Below are positions 17,798 through 26,080 of a DNA stretch of 64,000 bases, piece by piece (the stretch's first letter is position 1; every line of letters begins with the position of its first letter). The position numbers were made by a program, and so were the translations under genes. The notes below the pieces were generated by a model. It saw only the letters and a program-made list of their open reading frames with translations, was not told where the DNA came from and did not search any database. Source of the DNA: Geobacter sp. (lineage in GTDB: Bacteria; Desulfobacterota; Desulfuromonadia; Geobacterales; Pseudopelobacteraceae); NCBI GenBank assembly GCA_009684515.1, contig WKKS01000004.1:272009-336008 (forward strand). Direction: 5' to 3'.

Positions 17798-20212
17798 ATG
17801 GCAAAGAAACCGATTGAAACAATGGAAGCCGCTTTTGCGGCCGGGCTGCTGCCCGACGATGTGGACAAGGAAAATTTCCAGATTGTTCTGAAAGAGCTTC
17901 TCAACGCCTATCGCCCGCTTCTCGAAGAAGAGCTGAAACGATCCCAGTCGCCGGAAGAGCTGCAAAAGGAGGCTCTCAATAGCGCCCCTTCCTGTGAAGA
18001 TGAGCTGGCTCTGGCGAATCGTCTTTTCACCCGGCTGGCCGATGAGAAGGTTTTATTGCGAATCCTGCCGGCCAGCGCCATCGAGCAGCTTGGCCCGGTG
18101 GATCAGTGGCGCTGGTGTCAGAAGCATCTGCTCTGCTGCTACATCTTCGGCTGGCTTCTCTATCGGGCCAGGAGCTGGCGCGCCGCGGTCTACTACCTCT
18201 ACCGCTTCTGGCTCTGCGTGCGCGCCTCGGTCGGCAATGATCCGACCGGGCGCATCCTGACAGAGGAAGAACGGCAGGATTTCCGGCAACTGGTCAAGGC
18301 CTTCGCGGAGGTCTACAAACCATATCTGGCCAGACAGCTGGCGAGCCTGGACAGCTCCTTTGAAACCGCCGACGATACCATTTCCGGCAAAATCGGCTGC
18401 GACGAAGGGCTCAGCGAGTCCGGCAACCTGATCAGCCAGTTCCTGACCATCGAACGTGCGCCGCTCCTCTTCGGGCGGGAGGTGTACGAGAAGTTCCGCC
18501 AGGACCCGCGCTTCTGGTTCTGTCGCTGCTGGTGTCTCTGTGCCATCCGGTTCGGCTGGTGTCTGGCCCGTTCACGGAACCTGCTGGAAGCGGTCAGGTG
18601 CCTCCTGCGCTACTTCATCTGTCTGCGTGAATGCTTCAAACCGCTGACCTGCAACCTTACCAAACCGCACGGCTGCACCGAGGAGAGTCCCAAATCGGGC
18701 GGCGGGGGTCTGGTAGTGGAGATCGTCGGCACCGCCACCGGCGGCTTTTTCCATCATTACACCCTGGAATGGCGCAAAGTCGAAGGTGACCCGTGCGAAG
18801 ACAACAGCAACTGGCAATCGCTCGGGATCATCTATCCCGGCGGAGGCGCAACCGGCACTGTTCCGATGGTGGCGGGAACCCTGGGATGGCTCAACACAAC
18901 GGCGCTGCCGGCCGGCTCCTATGAGATCAGGCTGTGCGTCTATTCGTCACTGCCCAACGCACCCCGCTGCTGTCACTGCACACAGTTCAGCCTCTTCAAG
19001 CGCCTGGTCTGGATCGATCGGGTCGCCAATGCGCCGGTGCAGACACCATTGGGTCCCTTCGTCTCCACTTCGCCGATCGTCAATACCAATCCGGGCGGCA
19101 TCGTCGTACCGGTCGGCGGCTGCGTGACGGTCAAGGGGAGCGCTTTTGTGGGCGAATGCAACAATCGCAAGATCAAGTGTTTTGATCTCCGTTTCGGGCT
19201 GGAATGGCTGCCCGGACCGGGCGAGGTCGGCTTCAATCCGGCCGATTTCACCGGCTCGCTGCTGGTCCCCTACGGCCCGACCTGTTACACCGATGCCAAC
19301 CCTGCCGTCGAGTCGCAGAAACGCGCGCCATGGAACCAGCTGATCGAGCGGGCGCTCACCACCCACTTTGTCGAGACTGAAATCGACCTGTTTGGTTCGC
19401 CCTTCAAAATCTGGAAACTGCAGGACTTCTGCTTCAACAGCGGCGGGCTCCTGCCGGTCGGCGTCAACAACACAGCAGGCTGTCCCGATGAACATCACCG
19501 CTGCCGAAGCGGCAAATACACCCTGCTGCTGCAGGTGGAGGACACCCTCGGCAACCTGGTCTACGATACCCAGCAACTCTGGTTCGACAACAAGCCGATC
19601 TCGGTGGAGTTCAGCGGCATCGAGGGGCTTCCGGGCTGCTCGGACCTGAAACTCTCCCAGTTCGTTCCGGGAGGGGCACCCTGCGGAGTTCCCTGGCCGC
19701 GCGGTCTGTCCGGCATCGCCTACGATGAGTATATCGACGAAAGCGACCCGACCTACCCCAGCAACAACTTCGACTACTACAACCTGGTCATCACCCGCCA
19801 GGGCGGGCCAAGCCTGGTGGTGCCGATCACACCGGATCTGGTCACCTATGGCGCCAACCCGCTGATCGGGATCCAGAGGGTCGGCGACCCCGGCACCCGC
19901 TGCGAGCCTCTGCCGGCCGTCGGCGGATGTCCGGTTCCTCCTCCGGTACCGGCAAAGATGGCCGGACTTCTGACCCAGCTCGACCTGCGGGCCTTCGACG
20001 CCGTCTGTGCGGCGAGCATCCCGGCCAGCGAGCATTACAGCATCCCGGCCGGCTTCTCGCTCAAGCGCGGTGAGTGCTGCGGCTACACTTTCCAGCTCTA
20101 TGCCCAGGACAAAACCTGGAGCGACGGCTGGAACGGCGGCTACCATCACGCCTGGTCGCTGCCGTGGGCGGTCTGCATCTGTAATGATCTGAGAGGGGAT
20201 GACAACAATTAG
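17798..20212 (+). CDS. cysteine-rich protein with duplicated N-terminal helical module
   Basis: 804 residues, ATG after AAAGGAG. About 37 cysteines by my count, and no Sec signal. The first 285 residues are two related copies of a helical unit: AYRPLLEEEL (about 38-47) matches VYKPYLARQL (172-181), and WRWCQKHLLCCYIFGWLL (105-121) matches FWFCRCWCLCAIRFGWCL (239-256), each followed by an R-S-(W/N)-x3-AV-x2-L-x-RF motif and a Cys pair. Residues about 300-800 look beta-rich with repeated immunoglobulin- or jelly-roll-like stretches, Gly/Pro loops and paired Cys. I recognise no family. The gene stands alone between a LuxR regulator and a strong terminator. Confidence 0.8.
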   Translation: MAKKPIETMEAAFAAGLLPDDVDKENFQIVLKELLNAYRPLLEEELKRSQSPEELQKEALNSAPSCEDELALANRLFTRLADEKVLLRILPASAIEQLGPVDQWRWCQKHLLCCYIFGWLLYRARSWRAAVYYLYRFWLCVRASVGNDPTGRILTEEERQDFRQLVKAFAEVYKPYLARQLASLDSSFETADDTISGKIGCDEGLSESGNLISQFLTIERAPLLFGREVYEKFRQDPRFWFCRCWCLCAIRFGWCLARSRNLLEAVRCLLRYFICLRECFKPLTCNLTKPHGCTEESPKSGGGGLVVEIVGTATGGFFHHYTLEWRKVEGDPCEDNSNWQSLGIIYPGGGATGTVPMVAGTLGWLNTTALPAGSYEIRLCVYSSLPNAPRCCHCTQFSLFKRLVWIDRVANAPVQTPLGPFVSTSPIVNTNPGGIVVPVGGCVTVKGSAFVGECNNRKIKCFDLRFGLEWLPGPGEVGFNPADFTGSLLVPYGPTCYTDANPAVESQKRAPWNQLIERALTTHFVETEIDLFGSPFKIWKLQDFCFNSGGLLPVGVNNTAGCPDEHHRCRSGKYTLLLQVEDTLGNLVYDTQQLWFDNKPISVEFSGIEGLPGCSDLKLSQFVPGGAPCGVPWPRGLSGIAYDEYIDESDPTYPSNNFDYYNLVITRQGGPSLVVPITPDLVTYGANPLIGIQRVGDPGTRCEPLPAVGGCPVPPPVPAKMAGLLTQLDLRAFDAVCAASIPASEHYSIPAGFSLKRGECCGYTFQLYAQDKTWSDGWNGGYHHAWSLPWAVCICNDLRGDDNN

Positions 20213-20257
20213 GGCATTTATTGGAGTTTCACCTGCATACTGTGCGGCCTGTGATCG

Positions 20258-20285
20258 GGGGAGAGAGAAATCTCTCCCCTTTTTC
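20258..20285 (+). terminator. intrinsic terminator with GAAA tetraloop
   Basis: GGGGAGAGA (20258-20266), loop GAAA, TCTCTCCCC (20271-20279), then five T. Ends the cysteine-rich protein transcript. Confidence 0.9.
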
Positions 20286-20364
20286 TGGGCGGTCATGCGG
20301 CAAGTTCTGGTATAATCAGCTCATTACCATCTATGCGACATGATATGATGAGACGGAGGACGCC

Positions 20365-21249
20365 ATGAAAATTTTTATCAGCGGAGCGACCGGCTTTGTC
20401 GGCGGTCATCTGGTGCGCGAGTTGCTTGGCAGGGGGCACCAGCTGAGATTGCTGACCCATCGCCGCAAACGGAGTGTCGAAGGAGTTGATCAGGTCGTGG
20501 GGGATGTGACCCGCCTGGAGACATTCGAGCAGGCCGCGGCCGGATGCGACGCGGTTATCAATCTGGTCGGGATCATCCGGGAGTTTGCGTACAAAAATGT
20601 CACTTACAAGAAGCTGCATGTGGAAGCAACCGCCAACATGCTGGCCGCAGCGCAGAAAGGTGGCGCACGCCGTTTTCTGCAGATGTCAGCCCTGGGAACC
20701 CGTTCGACGGCGGTATCCGATTATCACAAAAGCAAGTGGCAGGCTGAGCAGCTGGTACGCAGCTCCAATCTGGAGTGGACGGTCTTTCGACCTTCGCTGA
20801 TCTTCGGCCCGAAAGATTCATTTATCAATATGCTGGCGTCCCAATTGCGGCTGGCCCCGGTCATGCCGGTCATCGGTAGCGGGCAGTACCGGATGCAGCC
20901 GATCCATGCCGATGATGTGGCGCGCTGCTTTGCGCTGGCTCTGGAAATGCCTGAAACTGTCGGTCATGCCTATGAACTGTGCGGCAACGACAGCCTGCGT
21001 TATGAGGATCTGCTGGATACGGTCGCTAACGCCATGGGGAAATCCAAACCTTTTAAACCCCATGCACCGCTGGGGCTGATGAAGCTGATCATTCCGGTGA
21101 TGCAGAACATCCCGCTCTTTCCAATCACCATGGACCAGTTGCAAATGCTGCTGGAGGAGAGCGTCTGTGATGGTTCCTGGCAAAAAACATTCGGTTTCAG
21201 TCCGCGCGGCTTCAAGGAAGGAATCTGCGAATATCTGCACAAAACTTGA
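20365..21249 (+). CDS. atypical SDR NAD(P)-binding protein, NDUFA9/complex I-associated type
   Basis: 294 residues. Rossmann motif GATGFVGGHLV at residues 7-17, NLVGIIREF near 72, and YHKSKWQAEQLV with the YxxxK pair. This pattern is that of the NDUFA9-like branch of extended/atypical short-chain dehydrogenases. Family members bind NADPH and may act as epimerases, quinone-linked oxidoreductases or assembly factors. It is followed 32 bp later by the RlpA-like gene; co-transcription is likely. Confidence 0.85.
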   Translation: MKIFISGATGFVGGHLVRELLGRGHQLRLLTHRRKRSVEGVDQVVGDVTRLETFEQAAAGCDAVINLVGIIREFAYKNVTYKKLHVEATANMLAAAQKGGARRFLQMSALGTRSTAVSDYHKSKWQAEQLVRSSNLEWTVFRPSLIFGPKDSFINMLASQLRLAPVMPVIGSGQYRMQPIHADDVARCFALALEMPETVGHAYELCGNDSLRYEDLLDTVANAMGKSKPFKPHAPLGLMKLIIPVMQNIPLFPITMDQLQMLLEESVCDGSWQKTFGFSPRGFKEGICEYLHKT

Positions 21250-21281
21250 CCATGACACTCTAGCGTGGTATAAGGGACCGC

Positions 21282-21758
21282 ATGAAGCATCAGTTTTTCA
21301 ATACTATAGCGTTGTCTGTTGTCGCAGCGGCACTGTTCTTGCCGGTAACTCCGGCCCGGGCGGTGGAAGAGCAAGCGCTGGGAGAGCTCACAAAGCAGCA
21401 GCCTTCGGTTCTGGAGGAGCTGCTTCTGAAGAGCAGTCCGCTCGAATCGGTGGATGCGGTGGCGACCTACTATGCAAACAGGTTTGAGGGGCGTCAGACG
21501 GCTTCCGGACATCGCTACAATCCTGACAAATTGACCGCCGCACACGAAAGCCTGCCACTCGGGACGGTCGTGCGGGTCTTGAACCCGGAAACCAAGCAGG
21601 AAGTCCACGTCACAATCACTGATCGTTGCGCATCAAAAGCCTATCACTTCATCGACCTTTCCCGAGCGGCAGCCAAGAAAATCGGCCTGTGGGGCAAAGG
21701 CAAGCTGAAGGTTGTCATCTACCCGTTGCTGGAAGAAAAACTGAAAGAACCGGCATAA
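21282..21758 (+). CDS. RlpA-like double-psi beta-barrel secreted protein
   Basis: 158 residues. Signal peptide 1-27 (FFNTIALSVVAAALFLPVTP, cleavage after ARA). The rest is the RlpA/DPBB domain: ATYYANRFEGRQTASGHRYN, LPLGTVVRVLN, VTITDRCASKAYHFIDLS. RlpA proteins bind or cut peptidoglycan lacking stem peptides at the septum. The SPOR domain of full-length RlpA is absent, so it is a minimal form. Confidence 0.88.
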   Translation: MKHQFFNTIALSVVAAALFLPVTPARAVEEQALGELTKQQPSVLEELLLKSSPLESVDAVATYYANRFEGRQTASGHRYNPDKLTAAHESLPLGTVVRVLNPETKQEVHVTITDRCASKAYHFIDLSRAAAKKIGLWGKGKLKVVIYPLLEEKLKEPA

Positions 21759-21780
21759 GATTCTGTCACATGACAGAAAA

Positions 21781-21818
21781 AGGGCGCTTTCCCGGATAGT
21801 GGGTTAGCGCCCTTTTAA
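21781..21818. terminator. intrinsic terminator between rlpA-like gene and histidine kinase
   Basis: AGGGCGCT (21781-21788) pairs with AGCGCCCT (21806-21813), flanked by A-run and T-rich tract; it can act on both converging transcripts. Confidence 0.8.
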
Positions 21819-21839
21819 TTTTCGTTTTTTTGATCACGC

Positions 21840-22580
21840 CTACTCCAAAGCGTCAAATGTGATGCTGAAACAGGCTCCCTGCCCGGGATGGCTGACAACC
21901 TCAATCTTGCCGCCATCCTGTTCCACCAGTGTCTTTGTCACAAACAACCCCAATCCTGTCCCCTCGCCTTCCATCTTGGTGGTGAAGTATGGTTCGAATA
22001 TTCTTGAAAGCGTAGCTTCAGGGATTCCGGGACCACTGTCCGTAATCGCCATTCGCACCCTGCCATCTGTTGTCAAATGCGACTGGACCAACAGAGTGCC
22101 CCCGTCCTGTTCCATCGCCTGCAGTGCATTCATGACCAGGTTAAGCAGGATCTGTTTCAGGGAATTGCTGTTGATGCTGATTGCCGGCAGGCTGTAGTCC
22201 AGCTGCCGGGAAACCAAGACCGCACGCTGGGCAGCTTCAAAGCCCACAAAGTCCAGCACGAAGTCAATTGTCAGATTAACATCAGACTCACCGCCAACTT
22301 CGTCGTGCCCACTGAAATTCAACAGCCCACGGGTCAACTGGGACAGGCGATGTGCCTCGGAACTGATACGGGCAACCATCTCCCGCACAAATTCCGGTAC
22401 GTCATCCTCCCTTAAAATCATCTGCGCCGCAGATGTTATCAAGGAGAGTGGTGCGTTCAGCTCATGCACTACACCTGCTGAGATCCGTCCGAGTTCGGCC
22501 ATCTTCTCGTTATAGGCCATCTGCCGGAACAGTTCTTTGCTGATAGCGCCACTGCTATGCATGTCTGCCGGTGTGGTCAT
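21840..22580 (-). CDS. soluble sensor histidine kinase, probably nitrogen-linked
   Basis: 246 residues from the ATG at 22580 (GGAG 7 nt upstream). No membrane segment and almost no input domain: the H-box begins near residue 35 (AGVVHELNAPLSLITSAAQ), followed by N-box NLVMNALQAME, G1 DSGPGIPE, F-box FEPYFTTK and G2 GEGTGLGLFV. It follows amtB on the same strand after a terminator-like hairpin, so some transcription may come from the glnK-amtB promoter. No response regulator is adjacent; the partner is unknown. Confidence 0.85.
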   Translation of the reverse strand: MTTPADMHSSGAISKELFRQMAYNEKMAELGRISAGVVHELNAPLSLITSAAQMILREDDVPEFVREMVARISSEAHRLSQLTRGLLNFSGHDEVGGESDVNLTIDFVLDFVGFEAAQRAVLVSRQLDYSLPAISINSNSLKQILLNLVMNALQAMEQDGGTLLVQSHLTTDGRVRMAITDSGPGIPEATLSRIFEPYFTTKMEGEGTGLGLFVTKTLVEQDGGKIEVVSHPGQGACFSITFDALE

Positions 22581-22611
22581 ACTTGCTCCAGATCTATGTT
22601 GCCGGTTACGG

Positions 22612-22641
22612 AAAGAAGCCGCCCACAATCTGGGCGGCTTC
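22612..22641 (-). terminator. terminator-like hairpin after amtB
   Basis: Eleven-base stem (arms 22641-22631 and 22625-22615) with a short loop, followed on the minus strand by TTTCC, a weak T-tract. Partial termination before the kinase gene is plausible. Confidence 0.65.
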
Positions 22642-22670
22642 CTGTGGTTTGAATACTGGTTGAACCGGGA

Positions 22671-24140
22671 TTACATGTTGTAGCCTGATTCTGAATGCTG
22701 GGTCTGGTCGAGGCCCATGATCTCGTCTTCCTTCTCGACCCGCAGACCGATGGTTTTGTCAAGAACGAAGGCGATTACTATGGTTACGATGAAGGCGTAG
22801 GCGCCGGCAGCGGCAATGGCAATGATCTGTGTAAGAACCTGTTTCGGCTCGCCGGCGATCAGTCCCTTGGCACCGACTGTTGCCAGAACACCGGTGGCGA
22901 TTGCGCCGAAGGTTCCCCCAACACCATGTACGCCGAAGGCATCCAGTGAATCGTCATACTTGAGTTTTGCCTTGACCAGGATGGCCAGGTAGCAGACCAC
23001 GCCTACAGCAGCGCCGAGAATAATGGCAGCGCCCGGGGTAACCAGACCGGCGGCCGGAGTAATACCAACCAGACCGGCAACAACACCGGAACCGAATCCG
23101 AGAGCGCTCGGCTTGCCGGAGTGGATCCATTCTGCGATCATCCAGGAAAGACCGGCGGCGGCCGGAGCAACGGTGGTGGTGGTGAAGGCCAGAGCTGCAG
23201 TGCCGTTGGCTGCCACCGCACTACCGGCATTGAAACCGAACCAACCGAACCAGAGGATACCGACTCCCAGCAGGGTCAATGGCAGATTGTGGGGAGCCAT
23301 CCGCTCGTTGGGGAAACCATGACGCTTGCCGAGGAAGATCAGAACCGCCAGGGCAGATATACCTGAGGAAAGGTGGACAACGGTACCGCCAGCAAAGTCG
23401 AGTGCGCCCTTACCGAGCAGCCAGCCGCTTGGCCCCCAGACCCAGTGACAGATCGGATCGTAGACCAGTGTAGTCCAGACCAGTGCAAAAACACAGTATG
23501 CGGAGAACTTGATTCGTTCAGCCAGAGCGCCTGAGATCAGTGCGATGGTGATGATGGCGAACATTCCCTGGAACATTACGAAGACGTACTCCGGGATGGC
23601 GTTGGCCGATGTTGCTACGAACTGGAACAGCGTGTCAGGGGTGATGCCGCTAAGCATGAATTTGTTCATCTTGCCCAGGAATCCGCCACCCATATCATCA
23701 CCAAAGGAGAGCGTATAACCGACAACTACCCACTGGACTCCGACGATTCCCATGGCCACAAAGGAGTGCATCATTGTCGAAAGTACGTTTTTGGAACGGA
23801 CCATGCCGCCGTAGAAGAGCGCCAGACCTGGTACCATAAAAAGTACCAGTGCTGCTGACATCAGCATCCAGGCCGTATCTGCGCCATTGAAAACCGCAGC
23901 CGGATTGGCCGGTGCAGCGGCAGGGGCGGCAGCATCAGCCGGTTTGGCAGCATCAGCCGGTTTAGCGGCATCAGCCGGTTTGGCAGCGTCTGCGGCCGGA
24001 GCAGCGGCAGGGGTTGCGGCAGGAGCCGTAGCGGCAGCTGCGGGAGCGGCGTCTTTCTTTTCTTCAGCCATGGCGGAAACCGGAATCAGGCCGGCCATCA
24101 GGAGCAGCATTATTGATGCAAGGTATAGTTTGAATTTCAT
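22671..24140 (-). CDS. amtB: ammonium transporter
   Basis: 489 residues from the ATG at 24140 (GGAGG upstream). Signal peptide 1-25, then an unusual Ala/Pro/Lys/Asp-rich periplasmic segment with AAKPAD repeats (about 35-75), then the Amt/Mep/Rh core with 11 membrane helices. Core motifs include DTAWMLMSAALVLFMVPGLA, FGGMV-type opening FYGGMVRSKN, and the pore histidines in HLSSG and DAFGVHGVGG. It passes ammonium (or NH3) and is gated by the GlnK protein encoded just upstream. The long Pro/Ala linker is the odd feature. Confidence 0.95.
   Translation of the reverse strand: MKFKLYLASIMLLLMAGLIPVSAMAEEKKDAAPAAAATAPAATPAAAPAADAAKPADAAKPADAAKPADAAAPAAAPANPAAVFNGADTAWMLMSAALVLFMVPGLALFYGGMVRSKNVLSTMMHSFVAMGIVGVQWVVVGYTLSFGDDMGGGFLGKMNKFMLSGITPDTLFQFVATSANAIPEYVFVMFQGMFAIITIALISGALAERIKFSAYCVFALVWTTLVYDPICHWVWGPSGWLLGKGALDFAGGTVVHLSSGISALAVLIFLGKRHGFPNERMAPHNLPLTLLGVGILWFGWFGFNAGSAVAANGTAALAFTTTTVAPAAAGLSWMIAEWIHSGKPSALGFGSGVVAGLVGITPAAGLVTPGAAIILGAAVGVVCYLAILVKAKLKYDDSLDAFGVHGVGGTFGAIATGVLATVGAKGLIAGEPKQVLTQIIAIAAAGAYAFIVTIVIAFVLDKTIGLRVEKEDEIMGLDQTQHSESGYNM
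23929..24000 (-). repeat. 18-bp tandem repeat in amtB coding the AAKPAD segment
   Basis: Four 18-base units (23929-23946, 23947-23964, 23965-23982, 23983-24000), the first three nearly identical and the last diverged. In frame, so copy-number change alters only linker length. Confidence 0.85.
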
Positions 24141-24171
24141 GAGTATCCTCCAGTAAGTTGTCACGTCTTTA

Positions 24172-24606
<435 letters not shown>

Positions 24607-25377
24607 CTAGAAGTTGATGTCGAGCTGAGTGGTGAAAGTCGGTTTTCCGCCCGGAAGCGAAGCGCCGCGCGGGTTGAAAAAGGGGTTGAAGAAGTCTGCG
24701 CCCACAAGCAGGGAAACCTGCTTGGAAAATGCCCAGGAACCGCCAACACTGAGAGCCCCAAGTGCGTTGTTGCCACCCTGGTAATCGACAGCCAGCCAGA
24801 GTTTATCGGAGATTTCACTCATGGTGCGATCCCATGATGCCAGAACACCGCTGCTGGTGTTTGAACCAAGATTCTTCTCTGCGCCGTTGTAACCGCCGAC
24901 CGAAATGCGGCCGATTACCGGGAATGTTTTAGCAATCAATCCGTAAGCGACGTTTCCCATGGTGTTGCCGTTGGTTCCACGGTCGAAAGTACCGATACCA
25001 AACATACCGGCCGCTACAGCAGGCATTCCCTGGAAGAAGGCATCTTCAGGCACTCCGCCTTTGAAATTGAAGTAGATCGGGTGCTGGGCCATTGTGGAAC
25101 CTGAACCCAGATTGTCTGTCATATAGTCAACGCCAACTTCGAGTTTGAATTTTTCAAAAGGGAGCACACCAACGGTTACACCTAAATCGTAGGTATTGGC
25201 GCCGGCATCGGCTGCATCCGAGAAACGGATGTAATTGTCGATACCCAGGTTGACTTCCTTGAAACCCTTGACATCGGTCGATGGAATCCAAATCTGGGTT
25301 GAAGGAGTTGCCATTGCCACACTACTTGCCAAAGCCACGATTGCCGATGCTGCCACCACAATTTTACTGAATTTCAT
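24607..25377 (-). CDS. outer-membrane beta-barrel protein co-transcribed with glnK-amtB
   Basis: 256 residues from the ATG at 25377 (AAAGGAGAGG upstream). Signal peptide 1-29 (VVAASAIVALASSVAMA). The mature part alternates polar/hydrophobic strands (EVNLGIDNYIRFSD, KFKLEVGVDYM, ISVGGYNG, KLWLAVDYQGG) and ends in DINF, an outer-membrane C-terminal signature with terminal Phe. Family unknown to me beyond being Geobacter-like. A sigma-54 type promoter lies about 110 bp upstream, pointing to induction on nitrogen limitation. Confidence 0.75.
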   Translation of the reverse strand: MKFSKIVVAASAIVALASSVAMATPSTQIWIPSTDVKGFKEVNLGIDNYIRFSDAADAGANTYDLGVTVGVLPFEKFKLEVGVDYMTDNLGSGSTMAQHPIYFNFKGGVPEDAFFQGMPAVAAGMFGIGTFDRGTNGNTMGNVAYGLIAKTFPVIGRISVGGYNGAEKNLGSNTSSGVLASWDRTMSEISDKLWLAVDYQGGNNALGALSVGGSWAFSKQVSLLVGADFFNPFFNPRGASLPGGKPTFTTQLDINF

Positions 25378-25487
25378 CTTTCCTCTCCTTTTCATCGTTG
25401 ATTTCGAACGGTGATCAGATGAAAGCTTCATTGGTCCCATCGCTGCACGTTCTGTAGAGTAGTTGTACCGCTTTGCATCGATACTTA

Positions 25488-25502
25488 GCATAGAGCGTGC
25501 CA
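25488..25502 (-). promoter_or_regulatory. sigma-54 type promoter
   Basis: Minus strand reads TGGCACG-CTCT-ATGC: a near-consensus -24 (TGGCACG) and -12 (TTGC, one mismatch) with correct 4-bp spacing. Upstream of the outer-membrane protein, glnK and amtB genes, a context that fits NtrC-type control. Confidence 0.75.
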
Positions 25503-25778
25503 TATTTTAAATGCCATTTAAATACAAATACTTATGCCGTTTTATGACATTTTACAGCTCTATGGAACGCATCCAATGAACTTAACGGATTAATTTTTAA
25601 GCAGGTTATCCGGCTTAATTAAGCAGATATCGGGCAGAATCGTGCAATAACAGCTCAAATCATTGAAGGAACACTTCTGCTGAAAAAATATGCAGCATGA
25701 ATAGAAACTGATTTGACGTAAGATGGCATTATCGGGTAGGTTTGTACTTTCTTATATTCTTGTATGGGAGGAGACAAC

Positions 25779-26078
25779 ATGCAAACAGCCGCAAAGATCA
25801 GCGAGGTCCCGAATTTCGGCAAAAAAGTTGTTACGGTTTCCGGCAAAGAGGTCCTGCTTATCAATGTCAAAGGCACCATCTTTGCCGTGGAGAACGAATG
25901 TCCGCACCAGGGGAGCCCGCTGGGCGCGGCCGTCGTCAAGGATGGTTATATCTCCTGCCCGAGACATGGCTACCGCTTTAACCTGACCGACGGCAAATGC
26001 CCGGATCATCCCGAGTTTGTCTTGACAACCTTTCCGGTCCAACTGAATGGTGAGGAAATCCAGGTAGACCTGGGCTGA
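25779..26078 (+). CDS. Rieske [2Fe-2S] ferredoxin-like protein
   Basis: 99 residues; ATG 25779 is preferred over the upstream in-frame ATG at 25764 because GGGAGGAG spans that earlier codon. Cluster ligands are CPHQGSPLG and CPRHGYRF (Cys-x-His...Cys-x2-His). Standalone small Rieske proteins act as electron carriers, for example NirD- or BphF-like. Two bases separate it from the next gene. Confidence 0.88.
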   Translation: MQTAAKISEVPNFGKKVVTVSGKEVLLINVKGTIFAVENECPHQGSPLGAAVVKDGYISCPRHGYRFNLTDGKCPDHPEFVLTTFPVQLNGEEIQVDLG

Positions 26079-26080
26079 TT

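Noticed and set aside
18947..20296. Minus-strand 449-codon frame
   Set aside because: Antisense to the cysteine-rich gene with no recognisable motif or ribosome site.
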